NCBI RefSeq assembly: GCF_042652785.1
Contig: NZ_JBHSHD010000006.1
Location: 62,001 to 126,000 of the forward strand
Direction: 5' to 3'
Source of the DNA: Dokdonella_A ginsengisoli
GTDB taxonomy: Bacteria > Pseudomonadota > Gammaproteobacteria > Xanthomonadales > Rhodanobacteraceae
Length of the DNA: 64,000 nt
A program made the translations under genes and the position numbers. This document shows, piece after piece, positions 29,979-38,595 of the stretch; position 1 is the first letter of the stretch; every line of letters starts with the position of its first letter. The notes beneath the pieces are model-generated. The model was not told the origin of the DNA. It saw only the letters and a program-made list of their open reading frames with translations, and made no database searches.

Positions 29979-32294
29979 CTAGGGCGTGCGTTCGCCGGCC
30001 AGCCGGCGCAGGCCGGCGGCGGCCCGTTCGGCCAGGTCGCGATCGCCGAGCGCGGTGTAGAGCCGGGCTGCGGTTTGTGTCGCTTCGTAGTCGCGGCCGA
30101 CGTAGGGCACCAGATGGCCGAGCAGGGTGGGCGCATCGTGCAGGTCGTCGCGGGCGAGCAGGTACCCGGCGTGCGCCACGGCGACGGCGACCACCTTCTG
30201 CGGCGCCATGCCGTTGGCGAGGGCGAGCGCTCCGCGGAAGCCCGCGGCGGCGGCGGGATCGCCGCGCGCGGCCTGCACGCGGGCGGTGCCGAACTCGAGC
30301 ACGAACGGGCGGTCGTCGTCCTGCGGCAGGTCCCGCGACGCGCGCAGGCGTTCGAGGAACCGCGTCGCTTCGTCGGGACGGCCGGCGCGCAGCGCGGCGT
30401 CGACGTAGGTGTCGATCGCGGCGGAGAGATAGGTCTGGCCGCCCGGCGTGGGTTCGCGCTCGATCGAATCGAGCACCGCATCGGCGTCGCGCAGCGCGTC
30501 CTGCGGACGGCCCTGCACGGTGCGCAGGCGCGCGCGCAGCACGGCGAACACCGGATCGTCGGCGGCGGAGGCCGTCGCGGGCAGGTAGCGGTCGATCAGC
30601 GCGTCGGCCGCGCCGAAGCGGCCGGCGTCGATCAGCGCCGGCACGCGTTCGGTGAGGACGTGGCGCATGAGCATCGGATTCTGCAGATGCTCGGCGATCG
30701 CCATCTGGCGGTCGGTGGTGGCGAGCGCACCTTCCAGGTCGAGCAGCTTGCGCTGCGCGGACGACTTGCCGGTGAGCGCGATGACGAGGTTGTCGTTGAC
30801 GTCGAAGCGGGTGAAGGTGGCGATGGCGCGGTCGTAGGCGGCCACCGCTTCGACCAGCCGGCTGCGGAAGACTTCGACCAGGCCGATGGCGACGTCCAGG
30901 TTGGCCGTGCCGAGCCGGTCGCCGGCGCGCTCGAGTTCGACGCGGGCGCGGCCGAAGTCGGCCATGGCGGCGTCGACGCGGCGCGTGACGCCGTAGACGA
31001 TGCCGCGCTCCAGGTAGGCCCGGCCGAGCGCGGCCGGCGCGCCGGCCTTGTCGAGCAGGGCGATGGTCCCGGTGTAGTAGCGCTCCGCGGCGTCGTAGTC
31101 CTGCCGGTAGACCGAGGTGGAGCCGAGCACGAGCATTGCCTGCGCGCGGATGTCCTGCGCCGGCGCTGCGTCCGCGCTCGCCAGCGGACGCAGGATCCGC
31201 TCGGCCCTGTCGACGTCGCCGCTGCGATACGCGATGCGGCCGGCGCGCACGAGGTAGGCGGGTTCGCTCTTGAGTTCGGCGGGTGCGGCGTCGGCCAGGC
31301 TGCGGGCCAGCGGCATGTCGCCGGCCAGCACGGCGGCGTCGATGCGCTGCAGGTATTCCGACGGCGTGGCGGGCAGGCCGCGCCGCGCCGGCATCTCGAG
31401 GCCGACGCTGGCGGCGAAGCGGTCGGCGACCTGCGCGATCGCGTCGAGCGAGGCCGGCGCCTGCGCCTCGAGCGCGCGCGTGCCGCGGTCGTGGTAGACG
31501 TCGAGCGTGACGTTCCAGGTGCCGCCGGTGCGCGTGGCGCGCGGCGCGAGGATGTAGGCCGCGCCGGTGACCTGCTCCAGGCGGTAGAGATCGTTCTCGC
31601 CGAGCGGGTCCGCCGCGGCGTCGCGGCCGTACAGGGCGACGGCCTGCTCGCTGGGCAGCACCTGCAGTCCGCGCACGCCGCGCAGCTGCGCGGCGAGGTA
31701 GTCCATCGCGCCGAGGCGGATCCAGGTGTCGTCCGGCGTGTGCGGTCCGGCGACCGGCAGCACCAGCACGACGTGCCGGTCGGCCGTCGCCTGTACCGGC
31801 GCGGGCGCCGGCGCCGGCGTACGACCGGCGAGCAGAACGGCGGCGCCGGCGAGGACGACCAGAACGGCCGCGGCGATGGCGAGCCATTTCTTCGGCATCC
31901 CGCGGCGCATCGCTGGCGGCGCGACGGCGGCCGCTGTCGCCGGCGTGACGGCCGGCGTGTCGACTTCGACGGCTTCCTCCCAGTGGTAGCCGAAGCGCGG
32001 CAGGGTGCGGATCGCGGTATGCCCGGCGCTGGCGTCGCCGATCGCGCGGCGCGCGCGCAGCAGCGTCTGGCCGAGCACCTTGTCGCTGACTTCGGTGCGC
32101 CCCCACACGGCGGCGATCAGCTCGTCGCGCCCGACTGCGCGATCGCGATGCTCGATCAGGTAGGTCAGGCAGTCGAACGATTTCGTCGGCAGCGGCACGC
32201 GCACGCCGTCGCGCCACAGCTCGCGTTTGGCGGGCTCCAGGCGAAGGTTGCGGAAACGGTAGATCGGCGGCTGCACGGCGCGAGGATAGTGCAC
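29979..32294 (-). CDS. Membrane-anchored winged-helix one-component regulator with TPR periplasmic domain
   Basis: A 771-aa protein starting with GTG (a second GTG at 32276 is possible). Residues about 11-106 form a Trans_reg_C winged helix (I-R-T-L-P-R-F-G-Y-H-W). One membrane helix lies at about 136-157. A CadC-like alpha/beta segment follows, with L-V-L-P-V-A-G and R-L-G-A-M-D-Y-L-A-A-Q. Long TPR arrays fill the rest. It is a paralogue of the 785-aa regulator 6 kb to the right: the same four parts, with similar sequence in the DNA-binding part. It lies between two genes for large secreted proteins on the same strand. It should sense something in the periplasm and bind DNA directly. Confidence 0.85.
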   Translation of the reverse strand: MHYPRAVQPPIYRFRNLRLEPAKRELWRDGVRVPLPTKSFDCLTYLIEHRDRAVGRDELIAAVWGRTEVSDKVLGQTLLRARRAIGDASAGHTAIRTLPRFGYHWEEAVEVDTPAVTPATAAAVAPPAMRRGMPKKWLAIAAAVLVVLAGAAVLLAGRTPAPAPAPVQATADRHVVLVLPVAGPHTPDDTWIRLGAMDYLAAQLRGVRGLQVLPSEQAVALYGRDAAADPLGENDLYRLEQVTGAAYILAPRATRTGGTWNVTLDVYHDRGTRALEAQAPASLDAIAQVADRFAASVGLEMPARRGLPATPSEYLQRIDAAVLAGDMPLARSLADAAPAELKSEPAYLVRAGRIAYRSGDVDRAERILRPLASADAAPAQDIRAQAMLVLGSTSVYRQDYDAAERYYTGTIALLDKAGAPAALGRAYLERGIVYGVTRRVDAAMADFGRARVELERAGDRLGTANLDVAIGLVEVFRSRLVEAVAAYDRAIATFTRFDVNDNLVIALTGKSSAQRKLLDLEGALATTDRQMAIAEHLQNPMLMRHVLTERVPALIDAGRFGAADALIDRYLPATASAADDPVFAVLRARLRTVQGRPQDALRDADAVLDSIEREPTPGGQTYLSAAIDTYVDAALRAGRPDEATRFLERLRASRDLPQDDDRPFVLEFGTARVQAARGDPAAAAGFRGALALANGMAPQKVVAVAVAHAGYLLARDDLHDAPTLLGHLVPYVGRDYEATQTAARLYTALGDRDLAERAAAGLRRLAGERTP

Positions 32295-32471
32295 GGCGAT
32301 GCACGCGCGTGGGCACCTTTCTCGATGGTCCGATGCGCTAGCCGGGCGGCCGCGTCGCGCGCGCCTGCGAAGCCCGCGCGAGCGTATCGCGCGGTTCGGG
32401 CGATCGGCAGCCGGCAGAGCCGGGCTCGGGCAGCGCTGGACGCCGTTGCGCGAACGCGTTTGCCGGTGCAG

Positions 32472-32501
32472 GGAACGCCGCCCGATCGAGGGCGGCGTTC
32501 C
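32472..32501 (-). terminator. Terminator hairpin after the 1,890-aa secreted protein gene
   Basis: A perfect 12-bp stem GGAACGCCGCCC / GGGCGGCGTTCC with a 6-nt loop, 30 nt beyond the stop codon. There is no long T-tract. Its position between the giant gene and the regulator suggests transcript end formation. Confidence 0.6.
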
Positions 32502-32530
32502 TCAGCAGTTGCGGCGGGCGGATGTATGCT

Positions 32531-35500
32531 CTACGGCGACGCGCCGTCGAAGCCGTCGACGAACAGGCGATCCGGTTCGGCGGCAGGTTCGAAGCGCGCT
32601 TGCACCGTGCAGTCCATCGCGACGGGTGCGGTGGTGAAGACGTCCTCGACGAGAGCGCCGCCGCAGGTTCCGTCCACGGCCGCGGTCCGCTGCCCGGCAT
32701 CGGGCAGCAACACGAAGCTCATCGTCTGGCCTTCAGTGACCGTCAGGGCACCCGACGGGCTGATGGCGCCGCCCGCGCCTGCGCTCGCGTTCACCGTGTG
32801 CGTGATCACGTCTGCGCCGAAGCGTGCGGTCACTTCGCAGTCCATCGTCAGCGGTGCCGTCAGGTAGACCGATCCGTTGAGGGAGCCGCCGCATCCGGTC
32901 ACCTCGGAAATCCCGTGACCGGCGTCCGGAACGATCGTGAACCCGAGCACCGTCCCGGCTTCGCCGCCCTGCGCAATTGCCGGTTCGATGCGGCCGTGGG
33001 CGCCTGCGACCGGCGTCGCCGTGTAGCCGCCGGCCGGATGGAAGACCTTCACCGATTCGTGGATCGAGCCGTCGGCGGTGAAGCCGCGCGCGCGGATCCA
33101 CACGTTGCGGTTGCGCGGCAGATTCACGTCGGCGATGGCCCAGCCGCGCCAGGATCCGGTCGGCAATCCGGTCTGGGCGAGGGCGAACACGGCCGTGGCG
33201 GAGGCGCCGATCACGTTGGCCGTGATGCCGTACTCTCCGGCGACGTCGTTGGCGATCGCCGTCACGTTCGCCGTTCCGTTCGAATCCGTCGTCGCCGTGG
33301 CCGACGACAGGAGCGCGCTGGCCCCGCTGCCGGGAGCGGTGAAGCTCACCTGGATGTTCGGGATCGGCGCACCGTCGCTGCCCGTCAGGCGCACGACCAG
33401 CGGGGCTTGGAACGCCTGATCGACGACGGTCCGCTGGGGCGTGCCGCTCGCTGCGATCAAGGCGGCTGGCGTATTGGACAGTTCGAAGCCGACCGAGCCG
33501 TCGATGCCCGATGCGCTCGCCGTGACGAGGTAGCTTCCCGCAACGTGGTTTGCCGTTGCGATCGTGCTGCCGATGCCGTTCGCGTCGGTCACCGCGCTCG
33601 AGGCGGACAGGACGGCACTGGCGCCGCTGCCCGGTACGTTGAATTGGATCGTCCGGCCGGATACCGGATTGCCGAGCGCGTCGATCACGCGCACGGCCAG
33701 TGCCGCGGGGAACGGCCGGTAGACCGTCGTCTCCTGCGGAGTGCCGCCGGATATTTCCAGGCTTCCCGTGCTGCACGGGTTGGCCGGCGTCGACGTCGTG
33801 CGGGGCGAGGGCGTGCCGAGCAGGAAATCGGCGCCGTTGTCGCCGGTATCCGTGCAGCCGGAACCGGCACGCAGCGCGGCCTGGTTGGCCAGCGTGCTCA
33901 CGGCGATGGGGCGGTATTCGGCGCACGGGGTGAACGTGCCGTAGCCGACGAAGTCGACGACGTTGGCATCGTCGCTGGGACAGAAGCCGGTCAGGGCGGC
34001 CGTGTTCCTGACCAGCGCCACCTTTCCGGCGGCGTCGAGCATGTTGAGGGTGCCGACGGCATCGGGCGTCGGCAGCGGCGCGCCGCCGGATCCGTTGCTT
34101 CTCTGCTGGATCAGATAGTACTGCCCGGGCTGCAGGGTGAATCCCGTCAGGGCCGTCGCCGCCCAGGCCTGCTGGTCGGCGCGCGCGTACTGGACCGACC
34201 ATCCCGTCAGGTCCTGCGGAGCGTCGCCGGCGTTGAACAGCTCGATGAACCGGCTGTCGTAGGCCGCGCCGGAGATGAACACCTGGCTGATCACGATCCT
34301 CCCGTCGGGGCCGGGCGTATTGGTCAACGGGAAGTCGACCGCGGCGAGCCCCGCCACCGTCGCCGTGGCGACGTGGTTGCCGACCATCCGGTTGGCCCTC
34401 GCCGCGACGCTCGCCTCGCCATTGCCGTCGGTCAGGACATCCGTCGACGCCAGCAGCGCGCGCGCGCCGGTCTGCGGCGCACCGAAGCGAATCGACGCGT
34501 TGGCCACCGGGGTTCCGAAGGCGTCGACGACCCTGACGGCCAGCGGCGCGGCGAACGGCTGGTTCACCGGCGTCTCCTGCGACGCTCCGCCGGTGACGAC
34601 GATGGACGCAGGCGATCCCTCCGCGACATTGGCCAGCGCGAAGCTCGCCACGGTGCCCACTCCGGCAACCCTCGCCGTCACGACGTAGCTGCCGAGGGCC
34701 GGGCTCGCCGTGGCGATGACGACGGCTTCGCCCTGTGCGTTGGTCCTCGCCATGTCCGGAGACAGCGCGGCGCTCGCTCCCGCCGCCGGGCCGTCGAAGC
34801 CGACCGCTGCGCCGGGAACGGGATTGCCGCCCGCGTCGGTGACCCGGACCTTCAGCGGAACGGCGAACGGCAGGTTCGCCGGCGCGCTCTGCGATGCGCC
34901 GTCGACGGCGGCGATTGCCGCCTGGACTCCATCGGCGCTGCAGACGTGGAATGCGCTCGCGCCGTTCCGCGGCGTCGGTGCCGTCAGAGCGAAATCGGTC
35001 TGGTTGTTGAAGCCGTCGGTGCAACCGGCGTCGCCGCGAACGGCGGCCAGGGCGCTCGAGAGCTGGCCGGTCGAGGCGCCTTCGTAACAGTTCGCGCCGG
35101 TGCCGTAGCCGACCAGGCTGGCGATGGCCGGCGTGGTCGGACAGGTGCCCGTCAACAGCGCGGTGCTCCTGACCAGGGCGACCTTGCCCGTGTTCGTGCC
35201 CAGGTCGATGTTGCCGATCGCATCGGGTGTCGGCAGCGCGCCGACGTCGCTTCCGGCTCCGCCTTCCTGGATCAGGTAGTACTGGCCCGGCTGCAGCGTG
35301 ACGTCGGGCAAGACCGTCGCCTGCCAGTTGTCCAGTCCGGCAAGGGCGTACTGGACCGACCATCCGTTCAAGTCCTGCGGCGCGTCCCCGGCGTTGAACA
35401 GTTCGATGAAGTCGCGACGGATGAGGGACGACGTGGTGCTGCCGCCGTAGACCTGGCGGATGACGACCTTGGCGATCCCCGGCCCGCCGCGCTCCGTTCC

Positions 35501-38203
35501 GGCCGATCGGGCCGTGCTCGCGGCGGCCGGTCGTCCGTCGAACATTGCCACCCGATCCATGCCGCCGGTCGTGCGGTTCCTCGCGAATGTCGGCGGATTC
35601 GCGACGCCGGCCGGCGCCGCGGACGAGTGCCCCGCTGCGAGCGCGGGCGCGAAGGAGCCGAGTCCGCAATCGCCGCCTTCGCAGGGCAGCGGAGCACCTT
35701 CTCCGAGCGTTTCCCAGCGTTCGCCGTCCACCGAACCTTCGAAGGAGACGCGCGCGAACTCCGGTCCGACGCCGCTGCGCAGCCATTCCACGCCCGTCAG
35801 GTCGCCGGTGAGCGACAGCGAATGCCGCGCCGCGTCCCGGGTCTGCAGGCGGGCGATGCTGTCGCAGCACTGCGTTCCCGGATACAGCCACTGGAAGCTG
35901 CCCGCCAGCAGCGCCTTGCCGGACGCATCGAGGGAAAGGAGCGCGGCGCCTCCGGCCGCGGACGGACCGGCAGGAGGAGTGAAATCGAAGCGCCGGTCCA
36001 GCAGGCCGTCGTTGAAGAGGCGTGCCACCTTTCCGGTCGTCGCGCCGTCGATGAGGAACTGCGGACTTCCGCCGATCAGGATCGAGCCGTCCGATTGCAG
36101 TGCCGCATGAGAGATGTGCGGCTGGTCGCCGGGAACGGTCACGTCCGAAACGAACGCGGCGTCGAGCGATCCGTCTTCGGGATCGAGGCGGGCGATCGAC
36201 GTCTGCCGCTGTCCGTGGATCTCGACGAATCCGCCGACGATGAGGATCTTGCCGTCCGGCTGCGGCAGGATCTGCTCGATTCCGGCGGTGTTGACGTCGA
36301 GGTCGAGGACGAGAGCGAAGCTCGGGTCGAGCGAGCCGTCCGGTTGCAGCCGGATCAGTTCGCGCAGGTGGATTCCGTTCGAATCGCCCGCCTCGATGCC
36401 GAGCAGGATCCTGCCGTCGCGCTGCAGCGCGAGCGCATTGACGTAGCTGGCCCACGGGATCGTCGAAGAAAAATCGTAGGGCGCGAAGCCGGGATCGAGC
36501 GAGCCGTCCGGCCGCACGCGCAGGATCTTGCGATGGCCGCGGTCGGCCTCCGTCCGGATCGAACCGGCGATCAACACGTTGCCGTCGGCCTGCAGGGCGA
36601 TCTGGGTGACCCTTGGAATCAGGGTGAGGGATGTCTCGGGGTGGAGTGGCGGCAGGACGAAACCGGGATCGACGCGGCCGTCGTCGTCGAGCCGAACGAA
36701 GCCTGGCTGCGGCAGGCCGTCGAACGTGGTGAACGAGCCGCCCACGAGCACCTTGCCGTCGGGCTGCAGCACCACGGCGTCGACGCCGAAGGCATCCTGG
36801 CCGTCCGTCCAGGGATAGCTGGGGCCGGCGCCGGGGTCGAAGCCCAGATCGAGCGATCCGTCCGCGTTGAATCGGACGACGCCCTTGCGCGGCACGCCGT
36901 GACTTTCGTCGAACCGCCCGCCGACCAGGTATTTCCCGTCCGGCTGGACCGTGGTCGCGCTGAGGCTGCCGCTCGCGCTGCCGCCGTTCCAGGCCAGGAT
37001 CGCCATCTGCGGTCCGATCTCCAGGTCGGCATCGAACGAACCGTCCGTGTTCAGGCGCGCGATGCCGGAGCGCGGTTTGCCGTCGACCTCGTTGAACGAG
37101 CCGACCATCACCACCTTGCCGTCCTGCTGCAGGGCCAGGCCGAGGATCGACGAATTGGCGCCGGTCGTTGCCGGTGCCTCGCGCCCGTGCGCTGCGTTCG
37201 GCGGAAAGCGCTCGTCCAGGGTGCCGTCAGGACGCAGGCGGGCGACGCGCGTACGCGGCTGGCCGTCGACGGCGAGGAAGTTGCCCGCGATCAGCACGCT
37301 GCCGTCGGGCTGCAGCGCGATGTCGTTCACCGCGGCATTGGGTCCGGGAGCGGGGCGGAATGTGTCGTCGAGGCTGCCATCGGTGTTCAGACGCGCGATG
37401 CGATGGCGCACGCCGTGACCTGCGGCCGTGAACGCGCCGGCGATCAGGATCTTTCCGTCGGCCTGCAACGCGAGCGCGGCGATCGCATCATTGGTGCCGG
37501 TCTGCAGCTGGAAGCCGGCGTCCAGCGAGCCGTCGGAGTTCAGGCGCGCGATCCGCACGCGCGGCTGGCCGCCGACCTCGGTGAATTCGCCCGCCACCAC
37601 CACCTTGCCGTCGGGCTGGACCAGCAGGCGCGCGATCGGCGCGTTCGCACCCGTCGACGGGGCGTAGCTTTCGTCCAGCGAACCGTCGGGATTGAGCCGC
37701 GCGATGCGCGGCCGCGGCTGGCCGTCGACGCGGGTGAACGCGCCGGCGATCAGGATCTTGCCGTCCGGCTGCCCGGCGATGGTACGCACGGAACCGTTGG
37801 CCAGACCCAGGCGATGGAAAACGGTCGAGCCGTCGCCGTTGAGCAGGGCGACGACGCCGTCGACGCTGCTCGGCGTCAGATCGCCCGCGACCAGCACGGA
37901 GCCGTCGCTGCGAACCGCCAGGTCCAGCACCTTGGTGGTCGAGAACGAGTGCACGCTGAAGGTCGAATCGTGCGAGCCGTCCGCAAGCAGGCGGGCGATG
38001 CTGCCGTTGTCGAGCTGGAAGTAGCCGGCGATGAGGACCTTGCCGTCCGCCTGCACCGCGACGCTGGTCGGGAAGCCGTTGTTCAACGGCGGCGGATTGA
38101 AGCCGTCGTAGGCGCTCTGCGCCGTGGCCGACGGAGCCTTTCCGAGCGCGGCGATGCACAGCACGATCGGCAGCAGCCATCGGAATACTAACGTGTACGA
38201 CAT
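32531..38203 (-). CDS. Giant secreted delta-60 / lamin-tail / Big_1 protein
   Basis: A 1,890-aa protein. The start at 38203 has GAGGAAA 7 nt ahead and a signal peptide (cleaved near A-T-A-Q-S). Residues about 45-790 hold 14 delta-60 repeats (Q-x-D-G-K-x-L-I-A-G-x-F then I-A-R-L-N-x-D-G-S-L-D-x-x-F), enough for two seven-bladed propellers. Lamin-tail-like domains lie at about 911-1090 and 1298-1475 (I-E-L-F-N-A-G-D-A-P-Q-D-L). Four Big_1-type Ig repeats lie at about 1095-1290 and 1478-1675. Two copies of a G-G-x-I-x-P unit precede the C-terminal L-F-V-D-G-F-D-G-A-S-P. No enzyme motif was seen. A structural or adhesive role is inferred. Confidence 0.88.
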   Translation of the reverse strand: MSYTLVFRWLLPIVLCIAALGKAPSATAQSAYDGFNPPPLNNGFPTSVAVQADGKVLIAGYFQLDNGSIARLLADGSHDSTFSVHSFSTTKVLDLAVRSDGSVLVAGDLTPSSVDGVVALLNGDGSTVFHRLGLANGSVRTIAGQPDGKILIAGAFTRVDGQPRPRIARLNPDGSLDESYAPSTGANAPIARLLVQPDGKVVVAGEFTEVGGQPRVRIARLNSDGSLDAGFQLQTGTNDAIAALALQADGKILIAGAFTAAGHGVRHRIARLNTDGSLDDTFRPAPGPNAAVNDIALQPDGSVLIAGNFLAVDGQPRTRVARLRPDGTLDERFPPNAAHGREAPATTGANSSILGLALQQDGKVVMVGSFNEVDGKPRSGIARLNTDGSFDADLEIGPQMAILAWNGGSASGSLSATTVQPDGKYLVGGRFDESHGVPRKGVVRFNADGSLDLGFDPGAGPSYPWTDGQDAFGVDAVVLQPDGKVLVGGSFTTFDGLPQPGFVRLDDDGRVDPGFVLPPLHPETSLTLIPRVTQIALQADGNVLIAGSIRTEADRGHRKILRVRPDGSLDPGFAPYDFSSTIPWASYVNALALQRDGRILLGIEAGDSNGIHLRELIRLQPDGSLDPSFALVLDLDVNTAGIEQILPQPDGKILIVGGFVEIHGQRQTSIARLDPEDGSLDAAFVSDVTVPGDQPHISHAALQSDGSILIGGSPQFLIDGATTGKVARLFNDGLLDRRFDFTPPAGPSAAGGAALLSLDASGKALLAGSFQWLYPGTQCCDSIARLQTRDAARHSLSLTGDLTGVEWLRSGVGPEFARVSFEGSVDGERWETLGEGAPLPCEGGDCGLGSFAPALAAGHSSAAPAGVANPPTFARNRTTGGMDRVAMFDGRPAAASTARSAGTERGGPGIAKVVIRQVYGGSTTSSLIRRDFIELFNAGDAPQDLNGWSVQYALAGLDNWQATVLPDVTLQPGQYYLIQEGGAGSDVGALPTPDAIGNIDLGTNTGKVALVRSTALLTGTCPTTPAIASLVGYGTGANCYEGASTGQLSSALAAVRGDAGCTDGFNNQTDFALTAPTPRNGASAFHVCSADGVQAAIAAVDGASQSAPANLPFAVPLKVRVTDAGGNPVPGAAVGFDGPAAGASAALSPDMARTNAQGEAVVIATASPALGSYVVTARVAGVGTVASFALANVAEGSPASIVVTGGASQETPVNQPFAAPLAVRVVDAFGTPVANASIRFGAPQTGARALLASTDVLTDGNGEASVAARANRMVGNHVATATVAGLAAVDFPLTNTPGPDGRIVISQVFISGAAYDSRFIELFNAGDAPQDLTGWSVQYARADQQAWAATALTGFTLQPGQYYLIQQRSNGSGGAPLPTPDAVGTLNMLDAAGKVALVRNTAALTGFCPSDDANVVDFVGYGTFTPCAEYRPIAVSTLANQAALRAGSGCTDTGDNGADFLLGTPSPRTTSTPANPCSTGSLEISGGTPQETTVYRPFPAALAVRVIDALGNPVSGRTIQFNVPGSGASAVLSASSAVTDANGIGSTIATANHVAGSYLVTASASGIDGSVGFELSNTPAALIAASGTPQRTVVDQAFQAPLVVRLTGSDGAPIPNIQVSFTAPGSGASALLSSATATTDSNGTANVTAIANDVAGEYGITANVIGASATAVFALAQTGLPTGSWRGWAIADVNLPRNRNVWIRARGFTADGSIHESVKVFHPAGGYTATPVAGAHGRIEPAIAQGGEAGTVLGFTIVPDAGHGISEVTGCGGSLNGSVYLTAPLTMDCEVTARFGADVITHTVNASAGAGGAISPSGALTVTEGQTMSFVLLPDAGQRTAAVDGTCGGALVEDVFTTAPVAMDCTVQARFEPAAEPDRLFVDGFDGASP

Positions 38204-38595
38204 GTTCGATTTCCTCGAGTCGATGACGCGGTTCATGTGACGTATCGGCTGCGCGGGCCCGGTGCCTTCGTCCAGGCGGCGCCGGGATCGGCGCCGCCGG
38301 CGCAGAACGCGGGCGATCGGCGCCGCCCTGCCGGACGGCCTGGTGAATGGCTTGCCTGACATCCCCGCCCCTGTTGTGAAGACTTCCGCCGATGTGCGCG
38401 AAGCGGCGTCCGCCGAGCGACGCGCTTCAGATCGGCAGATATACGCCGCTCCGGCTGCGCAGGCAGGCAGAACGCGTGTCAACCGCGTATCGAACGCGTG
38501 TCAGGGCCGGCGGGACGCCGTGAACGGGCGGTTCCGCTCCGCCGGAAAGGCAGGTTCGTGCCGCCGACGCGGGAGCGAGCGGAAGGGCGGCGCGA
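38204..38595. other. 392-nt region upstream of the giant delta-60 gene
   Basis: It holds the triple direct repeat at 38471-38503 and a perfect 10-bp stem GGCGGCGCCG / CGGCGCCGCC at 38275-38298 in the leader of the giant gene. The frame of the giant gene is open through part of it, but the RBS, signal peptide and composition put the start at 38203. No separate gene is supported. Confidence 0.65.
38471..38503 (-). promoter_or_regulatory. Three tandem 11-bp direct repeats, candidate winged-helix operator
   Basis: On the minus strand the units are TGACACGCGTT (38503-38493), CGATACGCGGT (38492-38482) and TGACACGCGTT (38481-38471). The outer two are identical and the middle one matches at 8 of 11. 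The 11-bp phasing puts each unit on one helix face, the classical layout for OmpR/PhoB-type winged helices. It lies about 270-300 nt upstream of the giant gene start and right after the end of the 785-aa winged-helix regulator gene. Confidence 0.6.

Noticed and set aside
32522..38191. A 1,889-codon open frame antisense to the delta-60 gene
   Set aside because: It has repeated R/A/D-rich text copied from the sense repeats and no recognisable domain.
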